This document shows, in pieces, positions 12,001 through 24,359 of a stretch of DNA of 64,000 nt. Every line of letters begins with the position of its first letter. The first letter of the stretch is position 1. The translations under genes and the position numbers were made by a program. This DNA comes from Alitta virens. Its lineage: Eukaryota; Annelida; Polychaeta; Phyllodocida; Nereididae. The notes under the pieces were generated by a model. It saw only the letters and a list, made by a program, of their open reading frames with translations, ran no database searches and was not told the origin of the DNA. The stretch is taken from contig OW028584.1 of assembly GCA_932294295.1 (NCBI GenBank), positions 29,076,470 through 29,140,469 of the forward strand, written 5' to 3'.

Positions 12001-15000
12001 ATTTGAACTGCATGGAAATATATGGACCTTATAAACTGTTTTATAGACACCTACACATATTTCAGCAGTGACCCAAACGTTATATTTAAATTAGTTGACT
12101 CCGCCGTGACATGGCTTGACCACTACCCTTGGCCAATGAGGTCAGTCCTTCAACTCAAAAGGGTAAAAATCTGTTGCAGTGGATACAACCACCATGAACC
12201 ACCGGGGTTTTGTTTACTCTGGAAGTTGTGTTTATACATTAGTTGAAGCTATGAAAACTGATTCTGAACAAGGTAAACTATTTTAACACTCCATATGAGT
12301 GGATATCATTCACTATTAACGGCGGACAAGCCCATCTAATTGTTTTTGTTAGTTTGACAGCTCTGACCACATGAGCCACATGAAGAAATTATGATAATAC
12401 CTCAACTTTGCGAGATTTGCCTGGTGTACATTTTCTGGGTGAAAAACAGAGAAATAAAAAAGAAATATGACTTACATCAGTCAAGGAAGCTTGTTCCGCA
12501 TTTTCCTCAATCCCATTGCGAATAAACATGGCCCCAGCGATGCGCATTGCGAAGCCAAAATCACAGATACAACATGTCAGGTCCTCCTTGACCAAAATAT
12601 TTTTCGTGTTCAAATCCCGATGGGCTACTGCAACTTTCGTTTTGTCTGAAAATAAATTTTTACAAAATTCAAATTTCATAGTCAATTGCATACAATTTAT
12701 ACAACTTATTCTTTTTTTCAAGACCATCAATACTAAAACTTCCATTTCATCAACATCAGTCTTTTATATTTCCCACTACTGCAACTAGTGCCATCTGGTG
12801 TTTAACATTTCAAGCCTGTCACGCCACCTAGTGTAAATTGTGCAACATTGTTCCGCATGGAAATCAAGTTATTTTTTACAAGCTTCTATGACAAATAAAT
12901 ACTGGTGATAATTCATTTCTAAATAAATAATAAACATAATATAACTTAGAAGTACTCTAAATATTTACCTCCAGCAAGGAACTCAGTGTGAAGGTGAGAA
13001 AGGCCATTTGCAATTGAGAGCAACATACCACATAGGGTTGACCAATCGACTGAGTTGTTGCGTAGATGATGAGTCAATGAACCTGTGAAATTAAATAATA
13101 ATTGAAGTATTTTCAAGATTAAATGCACAGGTAAAATCAACATCAATATTTACAAATACAAAATATGTACATTTGAATACATGGCGTAAAAAAATTTGAT
13201 GCACAGGTGCATTTTATGGGATTTCATTAATAACGCAGTTCACACGGAAACATTCAGGTTCACACCAAAGTCAAAACTAAACTTTGCCATTTGAAATACA
13301 TTTAAAAAAAGGATATTATTTGCCTGTCACAGCGTCAGACCATGGTCAATAACTTAAGAGTTAGTTGTGCCAAAAACAATTTGTTGTAATACCATATCAC
13401 AGCATTTGCTATAGATTAAAAATTTGATGTTGTAGTGAACCTCAATAGTCAAAACTTCTATGTTTAATGGTTATGACAGACTAATATTTTTTTTATTTTA
13501 TGGATATTTTCACATGGATGCCATGTCGACTGATTGAGCATTCAAAATACAAGCGACAAATAAACCTCAATACTTAGGCTTAATCATTATTTATAAAAAG
13601 TATTTCTAGTTTATTTGCCAAAATTGTCTAGTTCTAGAAATGGAAAGGATTTCATACGAGAATACCTTCAAAATATCCATATTAAATTCCAGTTATATTC
13701 AATGTTCAGAAACGTGATATAAACTGTTAATTTCTTTTTAAATTGATTATATAATAGATAGCACTTTATTTAATCTTTATAATATATTTGCCATAATTTA
13801 TAGTTCTGGCGTACTACAGCTTTCAAAACATACATATTGATTTCAGGCGGCGGAATTTAAGATTTTAGAACAAGATCTATCCTGCTAATTTATTTTTAAT
13901 TTGATTATATAACAGACAGTCTGATACAACTTCATTCAAATATAAATATAATCCCAAAGAATCATTCCACACACTAAATACAAATAATAAATGCACAATA
14001 AATAACTTACCTAGTGGCTGATACTGCAATACCAGCATAAAACTAAACCCTCCCTCCGGCTCTATTCTCTCCTCCGCTCCAAAAAATTTCAGCAGAGCAG
14101 GGTGGTCCATTCTTGGCATGGCATAGACATCTCTCTCGTTCATATAATAACTTCTATGATGAGGCGCAAACAGTTTAACTGCTACTTCTTGTTCATTTAG
14201 CGTCGCTCGCCATACCTGAAGAGACGGAAAAAATTAAAATACATTTGCACAATCCAAGCACAGAGATAAGAGAGTGGTTTTAATCATTGAATAGTGCAGT
14301 CCTGAGAAAGATAGTAAGATGGTGTGAATGTTCATTCTGGTGGACTGGGAACCTTCAGCTGCCTAAGACAAGGCCTCTGATTGGCTTGAAACACAGCGGA
14401 CATTTGAGAAGACATCCGCAGACGTGAAATAAGATACTTATGGGAAGAAAAAGTACCACAAGAGGTCACTTACACCATAGGAGATACGTATTGTATGCAA
14501 CAATGGTGTAGTGACGTCATCTTGTTTTTTTTAATGCACTACGGTCGTAGTGCCCCGTGTAGGCTCTGTTGCTTTTTCTCCCCATTGCCCTGTGATGCAA
14601 GTCAGGTTATCCTGAGCTGGCGAGGTTTGCTGGATCTTTGTGAAGTGTGTGGCCTTATTATTGTATTCTGGGCAATGATTAAATTTGCCAGCAGACACCT
14701 GTGATTCAACACACCAGATACATCCTCTACATTTATCATGTTCATAATATATAACAATGATTACTTTCATTAATTGAGAATTAATTTGTTGTCATTCGAT
14801 AACAGAATTTCTGCTTCAGAATTAATTTCATCAAATCGCTGAGAACTGGTTGTTTAAATATTTTTGGAAACACCTATCAATTAATACCATAAAAAATACC
14901 TCATGTACAATAGTTCAGAAACAATTTAAAATTATGTGTATTATTTACGATTGGATTTAATATGTATGTACGTAGCTGTTAATTAATTTCAATCATCTAA

Positions 15001-18000
15001 ACAATACAAGAAATATTGTGTCATATAATTGTATATAATTTATCAAATATGCAAGTATGTGCATCTGGTTGGAATTGTTTGACTCGTTAAATATCATGTG
15101 AACTATATAATACTATCTATATTATTAATCCAATAAATGGAACTCAACTGAATTAAACAAAACAAAATACCAATATAATTCTTACCTCTCCGTAACGACC
15201 CCGATGCAGCAGATCACACAACTTAAGTTGGTCCAGTTCGAACGTTGGCAAATCAGGAATTTTACCCCCTTCCATTAAATTTACAGACGCTGAAGCATCA
15301 GGACGAGGCTTGTCGATCGCCCATCTTAGTCTGTACACTAAATATGCAATGACTATGAAAAAAGCCACGAGGAATACAGAGACCAGAGCAATTATTATTG
15401 TCCTCTCCTTGTAATTAGGATCGGGGAGAATGCGGTACTCTGAAAATGAGAAATAACAAAAATGAAAGAAATTGAACTTCTGAAATGGTGAATGAGATTT
15501 TGTTGGCCCAGTCTACATTGAAATATCTACGATTTATTCCAGCTTTCTATGTGTGAGACAAATTAAAATGTAAAGAAAATACTCATAACTTAAAGAGTGA
15601 GACACTTGATACTGACACGTGTTCATCATTTACAATGATCAATAAAACCCAAAATATCAGTTGCCATGGCTATTCAACGTGTGTGTTCAATGTATAATCA
15701 TCCTCTTCTGTTTCTTTTATTTACCCGTAAAAATGCCAAGAGCAAGACATTACCATTAAACAACCTTCGAAGGAGAACATCTCATTATCACTCAAGGTCA
15801 TCGAATTTGGCCAGGGTCATCGAAATAGAGTCTTTTCACGGAGCAGCCCTGATTTCAGCAGGACATAAGTTTTTCTTCCCCTCTTATTACTCAATTTGCT
15901 TTTCAGATGTACTAAGTCATAACTAACTGATTCCATAAATATAATTTTCTCGGGGAAATACCCGAAATCAACTAAATTATAAGATGTCAAATATACATTA
16001 AAATGCCCTCAAAATACTGCGGCTAGGATGCATTTTGCTTTGAACAGCCAATCAGACCAAAGGCGGGAACATTTTCAGCCAATAGAATTGCAGTACTTGC
16101 AGAACCTTCCGTGAAAATCCACTATTGGCCACTCTAATTAAACTGTCAAAAACACTTCTAAAATGCTTGTTGAAGTGTTAGAACATTGTAAATGATGTGA
16201 ACGGTTAGTTTAGTAAGAAATTATGAAATTGCAGTGTGTAATTGTGTTTGTCAGGGGTGGCCAATTTCGATGACCTGGCCAATTGCGATGACCCCAAGTG
16301 TAAACTTCCTAAAGAGAACTCAACAACTGTACCACACCAGGCCACCAAGCAATAACCAAACTATCCAAAACATAAGTAACTCCGAATATGTAGCTGGACC
16401 CCATACTGAGTCTATATTTGGTATTTCAATATGCAATATGACATGAGAAGCATTCTATGTGTTATGGAGATGTTCATCGCGATTATGGAATGACAGAAAT
16501 GCTATGTGCGCAACGAAATATTATTTTGTAGCGAAGAGATTGTTTTCCAGCTGTTGTGACAAGTTCACAATGGAAAGTTACTCTGAAACTAATGCAAGGA
16601 TCTGGGCAGATATGCATGTTTCCGTCCGTTTCGCCATTTTCTTTAGGTGTACACAACACGTCAAACTGGTTGCCAATAATATATATTGTTTTTGAATCAA
16701 GACCAATTTATCATAAAACGCACATTGGCAATTTAACCCAATTCATTTCAATTTCATTGCTACCAAACTCACTGAATTCATACTGTACTTAAATAAAAAA
16801 AGAAGCTGATCTCAGCAAATGTTCATTAGAATAATAAAGTACCCTACCTGGAGTAACCACAGGGGTTGGTGGAAAGGCAAAATTAGGATCAAACTCATTG
16901 GTTATATTTTGGTTGCAGTAGTCGCCATAGCAACAGCAGAACAATGTGTTGTTGGCATAGTGACGGTGGACAGGTGCACATGCTCCCTTACTGCAGTGTT
17001 GCATTATATGCTCTTCCCAACATCCTGGAATTAGACAGAAATCAAGCAACTTAAATACTGCTATATAGGTATAATATATAATCATGATATATGATACGTT
17101 AATATCCTGTCCTAATTTTGACTGACTTTGGAACACTCTGGGGTAAGTGGTGCCAAGTTTCTGAATTTGGCTTTAAATGGCCATCAAAGGTCGAAGTGGA
17201 GCCAAAATCACAGGAACTTATGGGTGATACCGGACCCCCTTGAGTCATTCCCTTCTTGGATTTTGAAGAAATAAGTTTGTGATATACATATTCAGTCCAC
17301 CTGCCTTTCTTAACTTGGTGTCTGTAAAGAGGCAGGCATAGAAAGTGAGACCTCAAAGAAAGCAGGGGCTAGTTATTTTCATGTAATTTATTATTCTATA
17401 ATTCAATTTAATGCAATCTATTAGTATACATCCATTTAATTATTTTGAATCTATTAATTTTTTCTTCTGTATACCATTTATGAACCAATTGAGGTCCATA
17501 AGACCATACTTATTTTATCTTTATAGTCTCGGCTTTTTTAAGTTTTAAGGGTTGGTCAGGCCAGTCTTAAAAATATTTCTGTTGCGGGTTACATGACACT
17601 TGAAAAACCCATCATCATTCATGATCAGGTAGATAGGTAGGAATTAATTTTTTCCCTCAAAAGAATATTTTACCAATATTCAACTAACCGGCAGGACCCC
17701 GCTCTACAGCAAGAATAGATCCAGAACAATTTGAGGACTAAACAAAAAATAAATAAAAAAAGCAAGGGGAACAAATTTATCTTATGCACTGATATGTTCT
17801 ATACGGTCGCGTAACCCACAACAGGAATATTTCTAAGGTTAGTCTCAGTCAAAGATTAAAAAAATATATATAAAATATCAATAACATATTGTGACTTATT
17901 ATTTAATTTATTCTCGGCTTATTTCTCATTTTAAACTTTTCTAAATTGCACTACTAGATATCCAGGAAAATTGCCAATTAAGAGAGAGAATTCATTATTA

Positions 18001-21000
18001 AGTAAGTTCTTTCGCTCATTTTCATACCTTGTTTCAGGACCTCTTTCTTATCTTTATCATTAGGATCCGTCTTCCACAAGGCAAAACACAAATGCTTATC
18101 TTCTAGACATTTCATTGTGCTGTTTTCCAAGAAGACCTCTCCATTCTCGTTCATGTCGCGATTGACGTGCGACATAGCCGCGACGTCCTGAACGCCATCT
18201 GGTGGAGGAACTGTGCGTCCGACACGGTCGTCGCTCGGTTTGGGACCATTGTGCCGAGACGTTGGACTGCTCGGAACATCTTTGTAACTGCAGAAAGTGT
18301 GTTCACATTGTGAAGCTAAAAATAAAAAAGTAAAGTAAAACATATATATATATATATCAGATGAGTAGCTTACATGTATATCATATTTGATTTGGTATCT
18401 TTAAAGGAACTACCAAAGAAGATTACCAAGAACACGCACTCTCGTAAGTAGAATGCGCTATGTATGATGGGAAAGGAGGCGCATTGTTAACTGAGCTGAT
18501 GAAGTCACTAACAGAGAACCATCGGCAACAATTGAGTGACATCATACTGCGACATGTATGACGTCATTGAAATGAAGAGTTCAGGTCTTTAGACTGTTTA
18601 GTGTTTGTTGACGTTGTACAATGGTGCAGCTAAGTATCTAATATTTTTGCTTTATTCGGCCTGTAGGACACTGGAATTGTGTGGAAATGGTATATTAACT
18701 TATTTTAACTGTCAAATTGAGGAAACTACGGACTTAACAGAGCTATTTCAAATCAATATTATTATCCACTAGGGGCGTTGCAGTTAGCGCCCAATACTCC
18801 CAGAATGCCCGACCTCCCGGGAATTCTGGGGGAAGGAGGCGCAGCGTTTACAATGTGAAGTGTAAGGAGTGGCGCTTCTTGGTAATATTCTTTGAAACTA
18901 CAATCAACCAAGTGGTAACCTCTACAGCAAGGTCCTGTCAACAATCAACTTGAATGGCTGATAGTGACACACTAGCCAAGCAATCATGACTCTCATTTGC
19001 GTCCAGGGGACACAAACTTTCAATGTACATCTGTAGGAGGGATCTTTCACTGTCTTAGCATACTCACAGAAACCATGCATAACTGTTAGTGTGTATTTAA
19101 TTGACTATGATTATGCTCAAACGAGAGTTAGATCCTCATAGTTCAGCCCTGAAAAACAAGGTCTTGACACTATCAAACTGATCAAGAACACATATGATTT
19201 AACTTATGCAACCATGATGAACCCTGCTAATGAAGTCATAAATGGAGACATTTAGGATACAGAAATTGAACCTGGGACCGTCAGCAGATGAGCTTATCGC
19301 TGCCACACCACAAAATCACATAGCACCTTCTCACTTTCACAGTGTCAATAGAATCAATACGATTAACAGGGATCAATGGATAAGAGGATTTGATCAATAC
19401 ATCAATAACCAACGACCTACATTCCTGTATTGACAAACATTGAACCTGTTCCTTTCGTAAACCCCACACCTACTGATGTGTGACACTGTGAACCCCTTTG
19501 AAGTCATGAATATTAAATACACGTATGCCAGATTTCATTTATAATACAATGTAGTTTAGGGCTGGATCTCGAATGCTGCTACAGGGTTCTCGCTAGTAGT
19601 AGCCACGTAGCATTATGCTAATCCAATAGCCATGTGGCTAATCTAATTTTGTACCTTATCATTTGTTGCTAATTTTCAGATGAACATTTACTGTAGAATC
19701 TATCCAACTGTGGCTAATCATTTTCAAAGTTGGGAGAGATCCCTGCTGCTATACGAGATAATATTCTGAATGATACTCCTATGCGATAGTTGATATTTTG
19801 TACGATAATTTATATCTAATAAACACGGAAAATTGCCTTCTACATGTCCATGAAAATAAAAAATTATGAACTGCAGATTATTGAGGTCGAATGGCCAACT
19901 TGGTGGATTATCAGTCTTCAAATAATTATATATCATTTATTATCTAGTTAGGCCACACTTTTTTGATCTTTCGTTTCTCGACACCGCCGGCCAAACTTTT
20001 GCAATGCCACTCAATTAATAAATCAACAATTGCACCTTTATTTATGAAAAAAAAAAAAAACTTTCTGGGGAGTAAATTTAAAGTAAATTTTCTCTGTTTT
20101 TTATTTTCCAACCGACCATCTCATGAAAAACGGTCTGAGAAAGTTCCGAGAAACATAAGATCAAAAAACCGTGGCCTTACTGAGAAATGAGATCAAACAA
20201 CCATTTGCATGTTATGCTGTAGGATAAGACAGACACTAAACATTTTATACAGGGTTCTCTCTAGCAGTAGCCACGTAGCATTATGCTAATCCAATAGCCA
20301 TGTGGCTAATCTAATTTTTTCTTCATCATTTGTCCAAAACTGTTTTTATCATAACACACAGCTGACAACTATTTTTTTTTTCATAAATCATCAATCATTA
20401 AAAAAAATATGTATACATACTTTTGAAATGATATGTAAACGTTCATTTTCATACACTTTAAATTCTCCGGTTCTTTTCAAAAACAATGTTCAAAAGCAAG
20501 GCAAAATTTCAGTGCATAGTGCATACTTATTGGATTATTATTATCATTGCTTTACACCAATGATTATAAAAACTTCCACAAGATCTTACTTCCAGCACAT
20601 CAATAAACAATGTTAAAGGGATCTAAGGAACATGTCATAAATGATAATTGATGCATCGTTAGATATAAATACTGGCTTAATTAGAAAAGGTCTGAATTCT
20701 ATTTCATCAAGTTTGACTTGATATGCAAATAGGAACTGATGCACAACTTGCGTCGGCTGCAGCCTGGCAGAAGTTCAGAGCTTGTAATTACCAAGCACAG
20801 CTGCAGCCCAGGCATTTGTAAGCTAAAAGAATTTCACATAAATTTATGCGACATCTTTGCCACATCCCTAATTTTACTTCTATTCATCCGCTGTGGGATA
20901 GGTTACTGAGTACAATTACCCGATCCCCGGCAATATGCATCTCAGCTGAATTTGAGCTATTTCTCAAGGTTTATTACTTCTCTTTTTTTTAAACTGGGTT

Positions 21001-22878
21001 TCTTTGGATTATCATGATTATCGTATAATATGAGTATTAAGAAGTTTAAGTTGTTGTTTTTTCTTGACACATAATTCATACAATTTTACACTAATAAAAT
21101 ACATTCAATACATCACTTGTGATCAGATTACAAGAATATTCATTTAAGACCATCTTTTAAAAAAAAGGGATAGCTGCAGGATGCTGGATTGAACCTGAAT
21201 AGTAGAGCTCTGTCAAGATCAGGTAACTCATTTTTCAACTTTAGTCAAATTACAGAATCCACACAAATGAGTTACCCAATCAAAATCTACTCTCAGACTT
21301 TTCTCCAAATCCAGTGGTTCTACTAATGTGTGTAAATGGGTGTATCAAAATGATCAACTATCAATGGAAAATAATTGAATTAGCAAGCAATGCTATCTCA
21401 CGATCAGCCTGAAAAGGGGTCGATTGAAATGTGGTGAACCATTTTTTGATTGGGCAACTGAAGTTACCCTTGCTGCAGCTTTGCCCTCAGTAGATGTACA
21501 CAGTGCCATATGAAAACGCTCCAAAACCTTGACAGCTTGCTTGACTGAGAGTCGAACTCGCTTGACCCCAAGCCAAATGCACTGAGGTTACTTGGGGTTA
21601 AAAGTATCAAATTACAGCTCAGAAAACTAACCATACAATGCAATATTTATGCTGCATTTCAAGGTTGAATCTTTGTTACTTAAATAGGAATTAAGTGTCC
21701 AAGGTTGGACGTCACCCTAATTAGTTTTTTCACTTTTTTGGATTCATTGTTGTACAGTAACATTTCCAATTAATGCCATCAAAATCTGATAAATCCGGAC
21801 AGAGCGCATTATGATTACAATTGTTCAAGTGGAAATTAACCCACCGAAACTCCGTGATTATCGCACAATTTTGTATCAATACTAGCATTAGTAGCATTAG
21901 CGATGATTAGCACATAGATAAGAAAGGACAATAAAACAAGTGTAAAACTTAAAAGGATTGATAAGACGATTGATACGACCTGATTAGCAGTATTGCGAGT
22001 CATTATAGCATATCAGCAGCGATATTCAATATAATTAATATATATATATATATATATATACATGCAGTAGTTACTAGTTAGGTCAGATTGCAAAATCTAT
22101 GATCTAGTTGTTGATGCATCTATATCTTGAAATATGTTTTAAGTGACAGTTGGTCATCTATATGAATAACAATCCAAAAAAAATTTCTAATATTCCTGAA
22201 GCTTTATTCTGTACAGAGCTTTTAATGAAAATAATATGATCAAAACTGAGTAGACATTTTTAATGAAGATTACAATGTAGGCCTACTATGTATACACAAA
22301 AGTATCTATAGGCCTAAGTCTAGAACTTGGGAAATCCCAAATTTAACATTATGTTTATTTTATTACAATCAGTGCCAGTTATGCAGTTTAACCGAATCTG
22401 AGGCCCTTGGATTGCTATGAAACCCATAACTTATTAAAACAGTTTTATATTTGTGTCAATATCAATGCGTCTAGACAACTGTGACAGTCAGTGGGCTACA
22501 CAGTCTGGCAGCACTTGAATTCAATCATTTCAATTGCTTGAAACAAAGCATGTTTTCAATGAATCAGCACCTTGTTTTCTTGGCAATTTTCCATGCTAAA
22601 ACACAGATAACATCATAACTTTATAATACTTAATAATAGACGCAAGGGCAACACTCATGACTTTTGGAAACGTGGTATGAGCGAGTGTAAAAATGCTAAA
22701 AAAAAAAAAGTTGGTGCAAAAAAAAAATAGGTAGCATAGTTGCGCAGTCCTGATATGCGGTCGATTACAGGCTAATTAACATAGATCAGAGTCGGAGTTT
22801 GCATGAATGTGAAGTCTATTTACCTGGTATAATAACAAGTAGAGTTGTTAAGACAATTGCACAAATCCAGGCCGTCAT
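4835..22878 (-). CDS. BMPR2: Bone morphogenetic protein receptor type II (type II receptor Ser/Thr kinase)
   Basis: Membrane receptor that binds BMP ligands and phosphorylates type I receptors, feeding Smad1/5/8 signalling. Ten coding exons (minus strand): 22824-22878, 18028-18315, 16848-17024, 15186-15439, 14011-14215, 12969-13082, 12476-12645, 8637-8784, 7542-7805, 4835-6477. The sum is 3318 nt, giving 1105 aa (human 1038). Order: signal peptide (1-18); cysteine-rich ectodomain with KQGCW (113-117) and an FCCC..DYCN box (143-152); one membrane helix (about 188-208); kinase (about 247-550) with glycine loop RGRYGEV (253-259), AVKLF with catalytic Lys272, HRDLNTKN with Asp375, DFG with Asp393, [11 protein letters not shown] and [12 protein letters not shown] (528-539). 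A tail of about 555 aa follows, the long tail that marks BMPR2 among type II receptors. It is Pro/Gln/Ser-rich and ends SVDYKC. The start ATG gives a good signal peptide. All intron phases agree. Introns hold repeats but no other gene. Confidence 0.97.
7169..7407. repeat. Poly(G) run plus 108-bp tandem duplication in BMPR2 intron 9
   Basis: A 26-base G run (7169-7194) is followed directly by a unit of 108 bp (7196-7303) repeated almost perfectly at 7304-7407. The second copy ends where the two sequences diverge after AGTAAGT. The near-identity of the copies points to a recent duplication. The poly(G) run could alternatively mark a sequencing or assembly problem. Confidence 0.85.
9041..9190. 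repeat. (GATA/TAGA)n microsatellite
   Basis: About 150 bp of tetranucleotide repeat, pure at the left end and interrupted to the right by GACA, GATG and GTAG variants. Open frames reading through it (repeating YLSIYLSIY) are artefacts of the tetranucleotide period. Confidence 0.97.
9901..10927. mobile_element. Foldback element (inverted-repeat arms) in BMPR2 intron 7
   Basis: The left arm starts at 9901 and its first 30 bases match the reverse complement of 10898-10927 at 29 of 30 positions. A second block, 9945-9960, matches the reverse complement of 10774-10789 perfectly. The right arm has about 95 bp more between the two blocks than the left arm, suggesting an insertion or deletion after arrival. 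No transposase is recognisable between the arms. Best read as a non-autonomous DNA transposon or foldback relic. Confidence 0.7.
11007..11534. mobile_element. Foldback element with about 100-bp arms
   Basis: Left arm about 11007-11115 and right arm about 11432-11534 are reverse complements with scattered differences. The core 36 bases (11052-11087 against 11459-11494) differ at one position. The 316-bp spacer has no recognisable gene. It lies right beside the foldback at 9901-10927 but its arms are different. Confidence 0.7.
14449..14590. repeat. Dispersed repeat F, copy 1 (inverted relative to 32177-32343)
   Basis: Begins AAGTACCACAAGAGGTCACT and ends CTTTTTCTCCCCATTGCC. Both ends, an internal TGACGTCATCTT and a GTAGGCTCTGTT block occur in the same order in the reverse complement of 32177-32343. 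It lies in BMPR2 intron 4. A non-coding interspersed element of unknown class. Confidence 0.65.
15787..16303. mobile_element. MITE-like element, family D (longer copy)
   Basis: Ends carry the family D terminal repeat: CACTCAAGGTCATCGAA at the left, and at the right TTGCGATGACCCCAAGTGTA, its near inverse. Each end contains the motif GGTCATCGAAAT twice. About 515 bp, against 214 bp for the copy at 48567-48780, with no coding content. It lies in BMPR2 intron 3. It could be a composite of two insertions. Confidence 0.65.
17558..17845. mobile_element. MITE-like element, family B, copy 1
   Basis: About 288 bp with imperfect terminal inverted repeats of about 35 bp. The left end contains CTGTTGCGGGTTAC (from about 17579) and the right end GTAACCCACAACAG (17811 onward). 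The interior shares several blocks in order with 33071-33285, including ACTTGAAAAACCCATCA near the left end and CACTGATATGT near the right. It lies in BMPR2 intron 2 and has no coding capacity. Confidence 0.75.
19581..19743. mobile_element. Repeat E, copy 1 (small foldback element)
   Basis: Starts ACAGGGTTCTCGCTAG and ends GGGAGAGATCCCT, so AGGGTTCTC and GAGAGATCCCT form short terminal inverted repeats. Inside, TAGCCAC and GTGGCTA can form a hairpin. The first 85 bases recur at 20249-20332 with few changes. Non-coding. Confidence 0.6.
20249..20332. repeat. Repeat E, copy 2 (partial)
   Basis: Nearly identical over about 80 bases to the left part of the element at 19581-19743, in the same orientation 668 bp away, including the TAGCCAC...GTGGCTA hairpin arms. 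The right part has diverged or is missing. Confidence 0.75.
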
Positions 22879-24359
22879 TTTGATGGTAAAAAGGCAGACT
22901 CCTGATTGAAGAGTTAAAATGGCGGCGACGTAGCCATTTCTGAAGAACAATCTTTGTTTCCACACACTACAGACTGACCAGAGCAGGTTCTAGTACCTCA
23001 AAACAAACCTGCTCGATCTGTAGGTGTCTTGAACTGTCCAAAAAGTTAAATTTTTCAACTTGTTGGTCAGTTGCAAACGAAGAAATCAACCATTATTCGA
23101 GCCAGATTTTGGGCGAATCCATTGCTCACAGGCAGGTCGGGCCATTTGGGTCAGATTCCCTGGCGCCGGGCTGTACCATTTACTAGACAGGGGTGGCAGC
23201 CTCTGATCTAATCTATGGAGTCTGGCAAGGATCGAAACGAGAGAACACTGAAACCTTGACCATTGCCACCAGTGATATTTGTTGCTGATCCATTAATGAG
23301 CAAAAATAAACCAAGCATTTCACGTTCTCCTTGAACTTATAATCTAATGCACTGTTACAGGCACTGTAGTATAATTATATTCTGATCAATACACAATATG
23401 CAGCAAGCCAGTACTGAAACGATCAGCATCCATATCGTGACTAGGAGCCATACAAGTATGGAATCTAGTCTGTCATATGCTATAATAGCATATATAATTG
23501 CAAATCTATCTTATACCAAACATCAATAGGATGTAGTCATGTGCACATAAATTATAAATTAAATTTGATAGACCTAATAATGTTCAGTTAACAAGGAATA
23601 TATAGCTGAAGTAAAAAAACAAACCATTAGATAAAGAAGTCATATTTTTTAATATCAATCATACTCAATCAGTCATGAAGTACATGAAAACATACACATA
23701 AATACAGGTGCATTCTTGAATACACATATTGGCTGCTTGACAGGTATGTACAAAATTGACAAAATAGTTTCAACATTTACAATCCTTCAGAATAAATAAT
23801 TACTGCATGATTTAATATTATGGCAGTTCGTATTAATAGTCAAAGTTTTTTGGAACTGCATTAAGTCATGCTTGGACCATTTCCTGTGAATTAATATTAC
23901 AGAGTTTGACATGATTCAACAACTTCCGATACAACATATTTCCATTCGACAGCAAAAAAACTATTTTTATCATATTACGGAGCAGTATAAATGCTTAATT
24001 CCTTGAAAACATCAACGATCATTTCTCTATTATTACCTAGCACCCAAGATGCACCTCAGCATTCCCTGTTTACACATATTAATTACATAATCAATTAATC
24101 ATATTTCTGACACTTCAGAAGTGATGGCTGATATATTAATTAATAATTAATTACACATCGTCAAAACTTACACTGCAAAACTTTTCCACAGATCAGATCA
24201 GAGAGCATACGCAGGAAACCCTTCCCCTTATATATATACACTATACAAAGTCATACAACATAACTGATCACAGCCTCCCTCCCCTGTTTACAAATATTTC
24301 TGCTCCTGAACTTTCTTATAATATTGAAAATTTTCTATCATCTCCAATCTTTCAAGTGA
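22879..24359. promoter_or_regulatory. BMPR2 5' UTR/promoter and eIF4B 3' UTR spacer
   Basis: 1.48 kb between the BMPR2 start codon and the eIF4B stop codon, with both genes on the minus strand. Near the BMPR2 start is AAAATGGCGGC (22916-22926, plus strand), a good YY1-type core promoter motif. No TATA box is evident. The eIF4B 3' UTR must occupy part of the right side; an ATTAAA hexamer on the minus strand near 23647 is a possible poly(A) signal. No other gene is seen here. Confidence 0.45.

Larger units (their letters stand above)
8785..12475 (-). other. BMPR2 intron 7, repeat-filled
   Basis: This 3.7 kb intron separates the activation-loop exon (12476-12645) from the exon starting [10 protein letters not shown] (8637-8784). 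It contains a (GATA)n microsatellite, a decayed tRNA-like segment near 8940-9010 on the minus strand, and two large inverted-repeat (foldback) elements at 9901-10927 and 11007-11534. No additional exon was found. Confidence 0.7.
18316..22823 (-). other. BMPR2 intron 1
   Basis: This 4.5 kb intron separates the signal-peptide exon from the ectodomain exon. It contains two copies of repeat E (19581 and 20249), decayed tRNA-like segments (near 19262-19310 and 21530-21600 on the minus strand, recognised only by box B-like GTTCAA/GTTCGA cores), an (AT)n tract at about 22038-22060 and poly(A) runs. No exon or RNA gene is supported. Confidence 0.6.
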
